DNA of 10,689 nt from Rhodoferax sp. UBA4127 (GCA_002381045.1 DFWT01000224.1:1-10689); one strand, 5' to 3'; shown: positions 1 through 6,136, counted from the first letter of the stretch. Translations and numbers: made by a program. The notes: generated by a model from the sequence alone, not told the origin.

Positions 1-639
1 CGTTGCTCGGCCCTGCGCCTGCTGTGTGTGCATGAGGACATTGCCGACAAGGTGATTGCCATGATTGCAGGCGCCACCAAAGAGCTGGTGGTGGGCGACC
101 CGAGCGACTTGGCCACCGATGTGGGGCCGGTGATTGACGCAGAGGCCTTTGATGGCATCACACGTCACTTGACGCGTTTGGACAGCGAGGCAAAACCACT
201 TCTAGCCCAGACGAATAAAGCGGCAACAGCTTTACAAAAAATAGCAAATTTGTTGACTCCCCAAGCGTTTGAAGTAGCCCGCATCAGCGACCTGAAGCAA
301 GAGATTTTTGGCCCGGTGCTGCACATCGTGCGCTGGCGTGGTGACCCGCTGGCGGTGGTGGAGCAGATCAATGCGCTGGGCTACGGGCTGACCATTGGCA
401 TCCAAACCCGCATTGATTCCAGAGCACAGCAGTTAGCGCATGCCGCGCACATTGGCAACGTGTACATCAACCGTAACCAGATCGGCGCAGTGGTGGGTGT
501 GCAACCGTTTGGTGGCGAAGGCCTAAGCGGCACCGGCCCCAAAGCTGGCGGGCCGCATTACCTGTACCGCTTCTGCGCTGAGCAGACCATCACCATCAAC
601 ACCACGGCTGCCGGTGGCAATGTGCAGTTGATGGCCTAA
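1..639 (+). CDS. putA: PutA, C-terminal part of the P5C (glutamate semialdehyde) dehydrogenase domain (5' partial)
   Basis: The frame is open from base 1 and ends with TAA, giving the last 212 residues of bifunctional proline dehydrogenase / L-glutamate-gamma-semialdehyde dehydrogenase, which oxidises proline to glutamate in the cytosol. The first residues are RCSALRLL, which places the catalytic cysteine (as in the family's GQRCSALR) at residue 2 of the fragment. Further hallmarks are EIFGPVLHIVRW, GYGLTIGIQTRI, NVYINRNQIGAVVGVQPFGGEGLSG-type and KAGGPHYLYRF, and the typical tail NTTAAGGN. About 210 residues after the catalytic Cys matches the shorter PutA type (Bradyrhizobium-like) without the long C-terminal domain of E. 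coli PutA. Residues 64-87 are odd: they are AT-rich, use rare codons and lack the usual GTFVAP-like segment (see the repeat entry). The proline dehydrogenase half lies outside the window. Confidence 0.95.
   Translation, partial: RCSALRLLCVHEDIADKVIAMIAGATKELVVGDPSDLATDVGPVIDAEAFDGITRHLTRLDSEAKPLLAQTNKAATALQKIANLLTPQAFEVARISDLKQEIFGPVLHIVRWRGDPLAVVEQINALGYGLTIGIQTRIDSRAQQLAHAAHIGNVYINRNQIGAVVGVQPFGGEGLSGTGPKAGGPHYLYRFCAEQTITINTTAAGGNVQLMA
191..249 (+). repeat. AT-rich repeat-like insertion read in frame inside putA
   Basis: About 59 bases are clearly richer in A/T than the surrounding gene and use codons rare elsewhere here (CTA, TTA, ATA, several AAA/CAA). It contains the blocks CTAGCCC, AATAAAGCG, CAGC and AAAAAATAGC in that order. 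From memory, dispersed intergenic repeats in Comamonadaceae genomes have the order CTCTAGC, then AAGCGC, then AGCAGCTAT, then AAAATAGC, so this looks like a diverged copy. It is translated in frame as KPLLAQTNKAATALQKIAN, where other PutA proteins have a variable loop followed by G-T-F-V-A-P. The segment between the flanking conserved blocks is about the same length as in E. coli PutA, so it may be a replacement rather than a pure insertion. The repeat identity is recollection, not a search result. Confidence 0.45.
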
Positions 640-644
640 GGCTA

Positions 645-810
645 TGGGAGGCAGAGTGTTCTGCGCAGGACAAGGCGGAGCCCGCAGGCGAAGGCCGGTG
701 GGCGGGGCTGAAATCCGCGGCTCCAAGCCTGCCAGCGCAGGCTTGGACGGATTGAAGAGCCGTAGCCTCTGGCTGAGGCACGTCCACAGAGCAGAGCACT
801 CTGCCTCCCA
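645..810. repeat. 166-base imperfect inverted repeat / cruciform between convergent genes
   Basis: The outer arms are 645-664 (starting TGGGAGGCAGAGTG) and 791-810 (ending CACTCTGCCTCCCA). They pair over 20 positions with only one G-T wobble (659/796). Nested inside is a hairpin with a perfect 10-bp stem CCAAGCCTGC/GCAGGCTTGG (723-732 and 737-746, loop CAGC), extended below an internal loop by AATCCG/CGGATT. Smaller stems are possible at 680-685/698-703 (GCCCGC/GTGGGC) and 765-769/775-779 (GCCTC/GAGGC). The element fills nearly the whole putA-arginase gap and has no coding frame I believe. It may be a bidirectional terminator, a small non-autonomous mobile element (no target duplication seen) or a structured RNA. 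There is no U-run typical of a simple intrinsic terminator. Confidence 0.75.
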
Positions 811-839
811 ACCCCTCTCATAAGCACATGCCCAGGGGT

Positions 840-1769
840 TTAGGCCCCAGACGTTTGCCGGCGCATCAAGGTGCTTTTGCCAAACAGGGACTCGATCAAG
901 TCCACCGCCACCTCAGCGGTTTTGTTGCGCACATCAAAGGCCGGGTTGAGCTCCATCACGTCCAGTGAGGCCAGCCGGCCGGTGTCGGCGATCATCTCCA
1001 TACACAGCTGCGCTTCTCGGTAAGTCGGGCCGCCGCGTACCGTGGTGCCCACGCCGGGTGCGATGTCGGGGTCGAGAAAGTCCACGTCAAAACTCACATG
1101 CAGATGGGTGTTGTGGTCGACCAGCGCCAGCGCCAGTTCCATGGCGGAGCGCATCCCCATCTCATCGATATAGCGCATGTCAAATACTTCCAGCCCGGCC
1201 TCGTGCACCAGGCGCTTTTCACCGGCATCCACACTGCGTATGCCAATTTGGCGCACCCACTTGGCCTCAATTGCTGGGACTTGGCCGCCGATGTGGGTCA
1301 ACTGCTCTGGGCCGTTGCCACAAAGACAGGCCACCGGCATACCGTGGATGTTGCCGCTGGGGGTGAGCGCGCTGGTATTGAAGTCGGCATGCGCGTCAAG
1401 CCAGATCACCCGCAGTTTCTTGTGGGTAGCCCGGCAGTGCCTTGCCACCGCGCTGATGGACCCGATGGCCAGGCAGTGGTCACCACCCAACAAGATCGGC
1501 AAACGGTTTTGCGCCAACTCAGCGTAAACCGCGTCATGTACCGACTGGTTCCAGTGGGTGACTTCGTTCAGGTGGCGGTAACCGTGGTCGGGTGCCAGCC
1601 AGGGGTTGCTGGGGCCAAACAGGTTGCCACAGTCGCGCACCTGCAAACCCTGGCTTTCCAACATGGCGGTGATGCCAGCGACCCGCAGGGCTTCGGGCCC
1701 CATGCTTGCGCCACGGCTGCCCGCGCCAATGTCGGTAGGGGCGCCAATCAGGGAAATGTGTTGTGTCAT
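840..1769 (-). CDS. rocF: Arginase (ureohydrolase family)
   Basis: This is a 309-residue Mn-dependent enzyme expected to hydrolyse L-arginine to ornithine and urea in the cytosol. All metal ligands of the ureohydrolase fold are visible: H98 (GGDHCLAIG), D125, H127 and D129 (DAHADFNT), and D228 and D230 (SFDVDFLDP). The arginase catalytic histidine is present as H142 in GNIHGMP, and the late glutamate as E274 in DVMELNP. GNIHGMP and the PGVGTTVRGG stretch favour arginase over agmatinase or formimidoylglutamase. I chose ATG at 1769 (MTQHISLIGAPTDIGAG), where family similarity begins; an in-frame GTG at 1787 adds six unconserved residues. No strong ribosome site is seen for either start. It ends TAA, convergent with putA; ornithine made here can feed glutamate semialdehyde and thus the same branch as PutA. 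It may be co-transcribed with the receptor gene 64 bases upstream. Confidence 0.93.
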   Translation of the reverse strand: MTQHISLIGAPTDIGAGSRGASMGPEALRVAGITAMLESQGLQVRDCGNLFGPSNPWLAPDHGYRHLNEVTHWNQSVHDAVYAELAQNRLPILLGGDHCLAIGSISAVARHCRATHKKLRVIWLDAHADFNTSALTPSGNIHGMPVACLCGNGPEQLTHIGGQVPAIEAKWVRQIGIRSVDAGEKRLVHEAGLEVFDMRYIDEMGMRSAMELALALVDHNTHLHVSFDVDFLDPDIAPGVGTTVRGGPTYREAQLCMEMIADTGRLASLDVMELNPAFDVRNKTAEVAVDLIESLFGKSTLMRRQTSGA

Positions 1770-1833
1770 AGGCGTGCTTTGTACCACCTTGGCGCGCGCC
1801 GTTGCGCCATCTCACACGCCATGCTTGCAGGGT

Positions 1834-3381
1834 CTAGGCGGAAAACACCTTGATGGCGTCAGCCAAGCGCTGGGCTTGGTCACCCATGCTGATGGCGGCT
1901 GCGCTGCTTTGCTCCACCATCGCGGCGTTTTGCTGTGTCATTTGGTCCAACTCCGCCACGGCCTGGCCCACTTGCGAAATGCCCAAAGATTGCTCTTTAG
2001 ATGCCATGGTGATCTCGGCCATCAGGTCATTCACACGCTTGACCTGCTGCACCACCTCGCCCATGGTTTTACCCGCGTCTGCGACCAGTGCTGAGCCGGT
2101 TTCCACCTTGCCCACCGAGTCGTCTATCAGGGCTTTAATTTCCTTGGCCGCCGCAGCCGAGCGCCCGGCCAGGTTGCGCACTTCCGTGGCTACCACCGCA
2201 AAGCCACGTCCTTGCTCACCCGCGCGGGCCGCTTCCACTGCCGCGTTCAAGGCCAGGATGTTGGTCTGGAACGCAATGCCGTCAATCACGCCGATGATGT
2301 CGCTGATCTTTCGGCTGGAGTCTGAAATCAGGCGCATGGTGGACTCCACATTGGTCATGGCCTCCCCGCCCTTGGCCGCGACTTGTGTGGCGGCAAATGC
2401 CAGTTGACTTGCCTGGTGGGCGGTTTCTGAGTTTTGTTTGACGGAGGCCGTTTGTTGTTCCATGGCGGCTGCGGTTTGCTCTAGGTTGGAGGCGGCCTGC
2501 TCCGTGCGGCTGGAAAGGTCACTGGTCGCGGCAGCGATTTCGCGCGAGGCTACCTGCACACCGCTGGCTTGCACTTGGACGTCGGCCACCAGAGACTGCA
2601 CGTTGAGCGCGGCCTGGTTGACCAGTCGCGCGATTTGGCCAATGTCATCACACCGATTGAGGCGAAAGCCAGTCGCGACTTCACCCGTTGCGGCCTGCTG
2701 TGCGGCTTGGCGTATCTGTGCCAATGGCCGGGTCACCTGGGTTTCAATCACGCCGTCGGCCACCAGCAAAGCAGCCACCACAGCGCCACCGGCGCCAAGC
2801 CAAGCTGGGAGACTCAAACCGACCAAACCCAACGCAGCCAAGCTGACCACGGCTGCGCCCGCCAAAGGCAGACGAACCCGCCAGGCGCTGGGCATCACCT
2901 GCCAGGCGCTGGTCCATGCCATCAGGCCAGTGCGAATCACCAGCCCTTTGTGAAAAGCCAGGCCTTTGGCGTTGCCGGTTTTGAATCTCGCATAGAGGGC
3001 CTCTGCGGCGGCCACCTCGTCTCGCGCTGGCTTGGTGCGTACCGACAAATACCCGGCCAGTTGGCCGTTGCGGCGCATTGGCGCGGCGTTGGCCACCACC
3101 CAGTAATGGTCCCCATCTTGACGCCGGTTCTTCACTACTGCGCGCCAGGCTTCACCCGCCTTCAAGGTGGCCCACATGTCGGCAAAGGCTTCTTCAGGCA
3201 TGTCCGGGTGGCGCACCAGGTTATGCGCCTCGCCCGCCAGTTGATCGGGTTCATAGCCGCTGGTGCGAATGAAGGCGTCGTTGGCATAAGTGATGTGGCT
3301 GCTGGGGTCGGTGGTGGACAGCAATGTCTGGTCGCTGGGAAAGTCGTATTCCCGCTGGGTCACCGGCAAATTGTTTCGCAT
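1834..3381 (-). CDS. aer: Aer-type PAS/FAD energy-taxis methyl-accepting chemotaxis protein
   Basis: This 515-residue receptor probably senses redox/oxygen state through FAD and steers swimming. The N-terminal PAS domain (about 1-120) aligns closely with E. coli Aer without gaps, including N34, R57, H58, D60 and W70 (HNLVRHPDMP, FADMW, NRRQDGDHYWV). A hydrophobic membrane hairpin follows at about 171-215 with only a short turn and no periplasmic domain, as in Aer. Next come a HAMP-like segment (about 216-270) and a long helical signalling domain whose tip is at about 362-405 (GIAFQTNILALNAAVEAARAGEQGRGFAVVA). There is no C-terminal NWETF-like methyltransferase tether; the protein ends KVFSA. 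I chose ATG at 3381 because it gives Aer's own numbering and has GGAGA nine bases upstream; the open frame continues 32 residues further upstream without family similarity. Betaproteobacteria often carry several such receptors, so strict orthology to aer is not certain. Confidence 0.92.
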   Translation of the reverse strand: MRNNLPVTQREYDFPSDQTLLSTTDPSSHITYANDAFIRTSGYEPDQLAGEAHNLVRHPDMPEEAFADMWATLKAGEAWRAVVKNRRQDGDHYWVVANAAPMRRNGQLAGYLSVRTKPARDEVAAAEALYARFKTGNAKGLAFHKGLVIRTGLMAWTSAWQVMPSAWRVRLPLAGAAVVSLAALGLVGLSLPAWLGAGGAVVAALLVADGVIETQVTRPLAQIRQAAQQAATGEVATGFRLNRCDDIGQIARLVNQAALNVQSLVADVQVQASGVQVASREIAAATSDLSSRTEQAASNLEQTAAAMEQQTASVKQNSETAHQASQLAFAATQVAAKGGEAMTNVESTMRLISDSSRKISDIIGVIDGIAFQTNILALNAAVEAARAGEQGRGFAVVATEVRNLAGRSAAAAKEIKALIDDSVGKVETGSALVADAGKTMGEVVQQVKRVNDLMAEITMASKEQSLGISQVGQAVAELDQMTQQNAAMVEQSSAAAISMGDQAQRLADAIKVFSA

Positions 3382-3408
3382 GTCAATGTCTCCATGCCAC
3401 TGCGCGGA

Positions 3409-3420
3409 CTCCAATTGGAG
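3409..3420. promoter_or_regulatory. 12-base perfect palindrome upstream of the Aer-type receptor gene
   Basis: CTCCAATTGGAG is a perfect palindrome 28-39 bases before the receptor's ATG, within the 169-base gap separating it from the Lrp-family gene. It could be an operator or chance. I see no convincing sigma28 (flagellar-class) or sigma70 promoter in this gap. Confidence 0.25.
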
Positions 3421-3550
3421 GTGACAGATCGCGCGCTGACCTTCAGAACCCTTGGTTGCTTTTTTTACTCTTTTCAACCTGAGTGATTAAACCGAGCGAT
3501 TCGCCAAGTGTTTTGCTCTAAGTCAAATTTTCGAAAGAAAGCAATCTGCT

Positions 3551-4015
3551 TCAATCGCGCTCGATCTTCCAGGCCAGCGCCACCGAGGTGGTGGTTTTCA
3601 CGACGCCCTCGAAGTTGCGGATGTCGTCCAGCAGCGCGTTCAGGCGCATTGCCGAGTCGGCGCGCAGCAGCAGCACATAGTCAAACTCGCCGCTCACGGC
3701 GCACAGTTGGCGCACTTCTGGCATGCGCGCCAGATGGGCTTCCACATCGCGGCCGGCCTTGGGTTGCACGGTCAGGCCCACAAAAGCCTGCAAGCCCTGG
3801 TTGAGTACATCTTGTGCCAGGCGCACGGTGTAGCCGGCAATCACGCCTTCGCGTTCCATGCGGCTTAACCTGGCAAGCACGGTGGTGCGTGCGGTGCCCA
3901 ATTTGCGCGCTAAATTGGCCGCCGATTCCCGGGCGTTGAGTTGCAGTAGGGCCAGCAATTCGCGGTCAAGCGCATCACGCAGGGCGGGTGGTGTTGGATT
4001 GGGTGAGTTTGCCAT
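3551..4015 (-). CDS. Lrp/AsnC-family transcriptional regulator
   Basis: This 154-residue protein has the standard two-part layout of the family. An N-terminal helix-turn-helix lies at about 13-62 (LDRELLALLQLNARESAANLARKLG, then TARTTVLARLSRMEREGVI). A C-terminal RAM/ligand-binding half lies at about 75-150 (AFVGLTVQPKAG, LCAVSGEFDYVLLLRAD, FEGVVKTTTSVALAW). Such proteins form octamers or hexadecamers, bind an amino acid and wrap DNA. It is divergently placed against the saccharopine/lysine dehydrogenase-like gene at 4154, the usual arrangement for a local regulator of an amino-acid catabolic enzyme, so that gene and itself are the likely targets. I chose ATG at 4015, preceded by GAAGTGA about 4-10 bases upstream; GTG at 4021 would add two residues. 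The inducing amino acid cannot be read from the sequence. Confidence 0.93.
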   Translation of the reverse strand: MANSPNPTPPALRDALDRELLALLQLNARESAANLARKLGTARTTVLARLSRMEREGVIAGYTVRLAQDVLNQGLQAFVGLTVQPKAGRDVEAHLARMPEVRQLCAVSGEFDYVLLLRADSAMRLNALLDDIRNFEGVVKTTTSVALAWKIERD

Positions 4016-4029
4016 GGTCACTTCATTTG

Positions 4030-4102
4030 GTCATAACGTCAATGTATCCGCCAAAATGACATATATATAGCATTTATCGTCATATCAACACATCTGTATG
4101 AC
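4030..4102. promoter_or_regulatory. Array of four GTCAT/ATGAC half-sites, candidate Lrp-family operator
   Basis: Alternating half-sites occur at 4030-4034 (GTCAT), 4056-4060 (ATGAC), 4079-4083 (GTCAT) and 4098-4102 (ATGAC) in the 138-base divergent intergenic region. Starts are 26, 23 and 19 bases apart. The middle two form an inverted pair flanking an A/T-only-like stretch (ACATATATATAG). Lrp-type octamers typically bind several phased, degenerate, A/T-centred dyads, so this fits autoregulation plus control of the divergent dehydrogenase gene. Assignment to the neighbouring regulator is inference. Confidence 0.5.
4060..4088 (-). promoter_or_regulatory. Sigma70-type promoter for the Lrp-family gene
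   Basis: On the minus strand TTGATA (4088-4083) is followed after 17 bases by TATATG (4065-4060), predicting a transcript start near 4053 and a leader of about 38 bases before the ATG at 4015. It lies inside the GTCAT/ATGAC array, as expected for autorepression. Other A/T registers of the -10 box are possible. Confidence 0.5.
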
Positions 4103-4153
4103 ACAAAGCGACCCTAAACTGTCTGTATTCAATTCAAGTTACAGGAGTTCACC

Positions 4154-5248
4154 ATGCGCGTCGTTTTAATGGGTGCCGGCCACATTGGCCAACTGATTGC
4201 CAGCTTGTTGTCAGGCAGTGGCGACTACCAAGTGAAAGTGGTGGATTGCAGCGTCGTGGCGCTTAAAAATCTGAGCCATTTGAAGGTCACCACCGAGTTG
4301 GTGGACACCTCTGACGCAGCTGAATTGCTGAAATGCTTGCAAGGTTTTGATGTGGTAATCAACGCCTTGCCCTACCACTTGGCGCTGACTGTGGCGACCC
4401 AGGCCAAGCTGGCTGGCTGCCATTACTTTGATCTGACCGAAGACGTGGCCGCCACCCGCGGCATCATGCAATTGGCCGAAGGTGCCAAGACCGCGTTTAT
4501 GCCGCAGTGCGGCCTGGCGCCCGGTTTCATTGGCATCGTGGCGCACCACCTGAGCCAAAAATTCAGCAGCCTGCGCGAGGTCAATATGCGCGTTGGCGCG
4601 CTGCCCGCCTTTCCAACCAATTCGCTCAAATACAACCTGACCTGGAGCGTGGACGGTCTGATCAACGAGTATTGCCACCCCTGCGAAGCCATCCACAACG
4701 GTCAGGTGTTGGAGGTGTTGCCGCTCGAAGGCATGGAGCATTTCTCGCTGGATGGCACTGAGTACGAAGCCTTCAATACATCAGGCGGGTTGGGCACGCT
4801 GTGCGACACGCTTAAGGGCCGTGTTCAGACGCTTGACTACAAAACCGTGCGTTACCCCGGTCACCGCGACTTGATGAAAATGTTGCTGCAAGAGCTTGGT
4901 ATGCAATCGGATCAAGAGACCCTGAAGGCGATCTTCCGCCGGTCGATCCCTCTGACCATGCAAGACGTGGTGCTGGTGTTTGTGACGGTGAGTGGCGAGC
5001 GCGATGGCCAGTTTGTGCAAGAAGTGTTTGCGCGCAAAATTTTTGCCGACCGTTCGGAAGCGCACCCGATGAGCGCCATTCAAATCACCACTGCCGCCGG
5101 TATTTGCGCCGCGGTGGATTTGTTCCGTGAAGGCAAGTTGCCGCAGTCTGGCTTCATCCGCCAAGAGCAGGTGGCCTTGCCCGATTTCCTGGCAAATCGT
5201 TTTGGCAGCGCCTACGAGCAGTCCCGTCAGGTCGAATCAATTGGTTAA
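4154..5248 (+). CDS. Saccharopine dehydrogenase / lysine 6-dehydrogenase-like NAD(P)-dependent oxidoreductase
   Basis: This 364-residue protein belongs to the Lys9-like (COG1748-type) family, whose members oxidise or reduce saccharopine, lysine or carboxyspermidine-type imines. The N-terminal Rossmann fold begins MRVVLMGAGHIGQ (GAGHIG at 7-12), with an acidic end of strand 2 (VVDCS) and the family-typical GFDVVINALPYHLALTVATQAKLAGCHYFDLTED region (64-97). The second domain begins near MPQCGLAPGFIGIVA (about 116-130) and continues through NSLKYNLTWSVDGLINEY. The start ATG has a strong AGGAG seven bases upstream. No piperideine-6-carboxylate dehydrogenase or partner gene is adjacent, so I cannot separate lysine 6-dehydrogenase from a saccharopine-type activity. 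The divergent Lrp-family gene supports an amino-acid substrate. Its stop overlaps the stop of the convergent hypC-like gene by four bases. Confidence 0.85.
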   Translation: MRVVLMGAGHIGQLIASLLSGSGDYQVKVVDCSVVALKNLSHLKVTTELVDTSDAAELLKCLQGFDVVINALPYHLALTVATQAKLAGCHYFDLTEDVAATRGIMQLAEGAKTAFMPQCGLAPGFIGIVAHHLSQKFSSLREVNMRVGALPAFPTNSLKYNLTWSVDGLINEYCHPCEAIHNGQVLEVLPLEGMEHFSLDGTEYEAFNTSGGLGTLCDTLKGRVQTLDYKTVRYPGHRDLMKMLLQELGMQSDQETLKAIFRRSIPLTMQDVVLVFVTVSGERDGQFVQEVFARKIFADRSEAHPMSAIQITTAAGICAAVDLFREGKLPQSGFIRQEQVALPDFLANRFGSAYEQSRQVESIG

Positions 5249-5496
5249 GTGATGGCGGGATTTGGCTGCTGTCCCAACTCAGCCAAGATCTGGTCATACA
5301 GCGCCCAAGACTGTTGTGCCTCGTCGGGGCTGACCTGGCGCACGGCCTGGTTCATGCTGACCATCACATAGTCTCCCACAGCGGGCAAAGCGTCGCGCAG
5401 CAAAAAAAGTGAAATGCTGCGGGACGCACCGCGCGCTTCACACTGAGCGGTCAGGCCAAGGACCTGGGTGATTTGCATGGGGACAGCCAGACACAT
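5245..5496 (-). CDS. hypC: HypC/HupF-family [NiFe]-hydrogenase maturation chaperone, atypical
   Basis: This 83-residue protein starts MCLAVPMQI, the invariant HypC N-terminus whose Cys2 (after Met removal) helps carry the Fe(CN)2CO unit with HypD and contacts the large-subunit precursor. The OB-like core (RSISLFLLRDALPAVGDYVMV) and helical tail (SPDEAQQSWALYDQI) fit the family. One departure stands out: where E. coli HypC has VGQWVLVHVGFA with the functionally important His51, this protein reads VGDYVMVSMNQA, so the histidine is Ser47 and the following GF is NQ. It is divergent from the hydrogenase operon and probably dedicated to it; hypA, B, D, E and F are not in the window. The start is fixed by the conserved Cys2. 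The upstream region has only a weak ribosome site. It ends four bases into the convergent dehydrogenase gene. Confidence 0.88.
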   Translation of the reverse strand: MCLAVPMQITQVLGLTAQCEARGASRSISLFLLRDALPAVGDYVMVSMNQAVRQVSPDEAQQSWALYDQILAELGQQPNPAIT

Positions 5497-5583
5497 ACAT
5501 CATGCTCATGGTGGGAAGCTGGACATTGTTGCAGAACGGCAACGACGCGACGGACTCGCGTTTACCCTTGGTCGACGTTCAAG

Positions 5584-5599
5584 TTTGATCTGCATCAAA
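5584..5599. promoter_or_regulatory. FNR/Anr-type binding site upstream of the hydrogenase operon
   Basis: TTTGATCTGCATCAAA contains the exact FNR consensus TTGAT-N4-ATCAA (5585-5598), symmetric out to one further base on each side. It lies in the 166-base gap between the hypC-like gene and hynD. Its centre (5591.5) is about 41 bases before the start point predicted from the -10 box at 5620, the classic position for an FNR-activated class II promoter. This predicts induction under low oxygen. FNR control of the Isp-type hyn operon is known in Thiocapsa roseopersicina (FnrT), which agrees. Confidence 0.85.
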
Positions 5600-5619
5600 A
5601 GAAGCATCCAGCCGAAACG

Positions 5620-5625
5620 TACATT
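5620..5625 (+). promoter_or_regulatory. Candidate -10 box of the hydrogenase operon promoter
   Basis: TACATT fits the -10 consensus at the spacing expected from the FNR site, giving a start near 5632-5633 and a leader of about 30 bases before the hynD ATG at 5663. No -35 box is needed or seen, as is usual for FNR-dependent class II promoters. Confidence 0.5.
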
Positions 5626-5662
5626 AGCCCGTACTTATACGTCAGGTCGGACGGTTCACTCC

Positions 5663-6136
5663 ATGAAAATTCTGCTGCTTGGCATTGGCAACACGCTGCT
5701 CACGGATGAGGGTGTGGGCCTGCATGTGCTGCAGAACCTGGCCAGCGGCGCGCCACTTCCCCCTGAGGTTGAACCGCTGGATGGTGGAACACTGTCCTTC
5801 ACCTTGGCTGGCCCGATTCAAGAGGCCGATGCTTTGATTGTGGTGGATGCGGCCCAACTCAACAGCGAGCCGGGTACCTGGCGTCTGCTGCGTGGTGAGG
5901 AAATGGATGCCTTTTTGCTGGGCAACCGCAAATCTTCGGTGCACGAGGTCGGACTGACGGATTTGCGTGCCATCGCCATCCTGGCTGGCCACTGGCCCGC
6001 GCAGCGCGCCATGCTGGCCGTTCAGCCGGGACTGGTCGACTGGGGCGAGCAACCAACCCCAGCAGTGGCGGCAGCGGTGCCGGAAGTCGCTAAGGCGATT
6101 CGTGCGCTGGTTCAGGAGTGGCTGCATGAAGCTTGA
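5663..6136 (+). CDS. hynD: [NiFe]-hydrogenase large-subunit maturation endopeptidase (HupD/HyaD/HynD family)
   Basis: This 157-residue cytosolic protease should remove the C-terminal peptide of the hydrogenase large subunit after nickel insertion, closing the active site before Tat export. It begins MKILLLGIGNTLLTDEGVGL, the family signature. The three nickel-sensing ligands known from E. coli HybD (E16, D38, H93) have clear equivalents: E16, D40 (EPLDGGTLSF) and H94 (SSVHEVGLTDL). The open frame extends 65 codons upstream, but that part is non-family sequence covering the promoter, so the start is ATG 5663. The ribosome site is weak. It is the first gene after the FNR-type promoter, and its last 11 bases overlap hupH. 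The likely substrate is HynL, encoded later in the same operon. Confidence 0.93.
   Translation: MKILLLGIGNTLLTDEGVGLHVLQNLASGAPLPPEVEPLDGGTLSFTLAGPIQEADALIVVDAAQLNSEPGTWRLLRGEEMDAFLLGNRKSSVHEVGLTDLRAIAILAGHWPAQRAMLAVQPGLVDWGEQPTPAVAAAVPEVAKAIRALVQEWLHEA

Noticed and set aside
645..810. Simple intrinsic terminator for putA
   Set aside because: The hairpins are not followed by a U-run and the structure spans 166 bases, so it is reported as an inverted repeat of unknown role.
1098..1853. A 251-residue plus-strand open frame opposite the arginase gene
   Set aside because: The opposite strand holds all arginase metal ligands; this frame has no recognisable motif.
2569..3486. A 305-residue plus-strand open frame opposite the Aer-type receptor gene
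   Set aside because: Shadow of the receptor's coding frame; low-complexity composition and no family motif.
3382..3550. Sigma28 flagellar-class promoter for the chemoreceptor
   Set aside because: No convincing TAAA-N15-GCCGATAA-like pair on the minus strand; a lone TTGACT lacks a well-spaced -10.
5468..5662. Possible 65-residue extension of the maturation protease
   Set aside because: It covers the FNR site and promoter and overlaps the hypC-like start; the conserved MKILLLGIGN begins at 5663.
5497..5662. Sigma54 promoter (GG-N10-GC type), common for some hydrogenase operons
   Set aside because: No TGGCAC-N5-TTGC-like element is present in the gap; the FNR-type arrangement explains it better.
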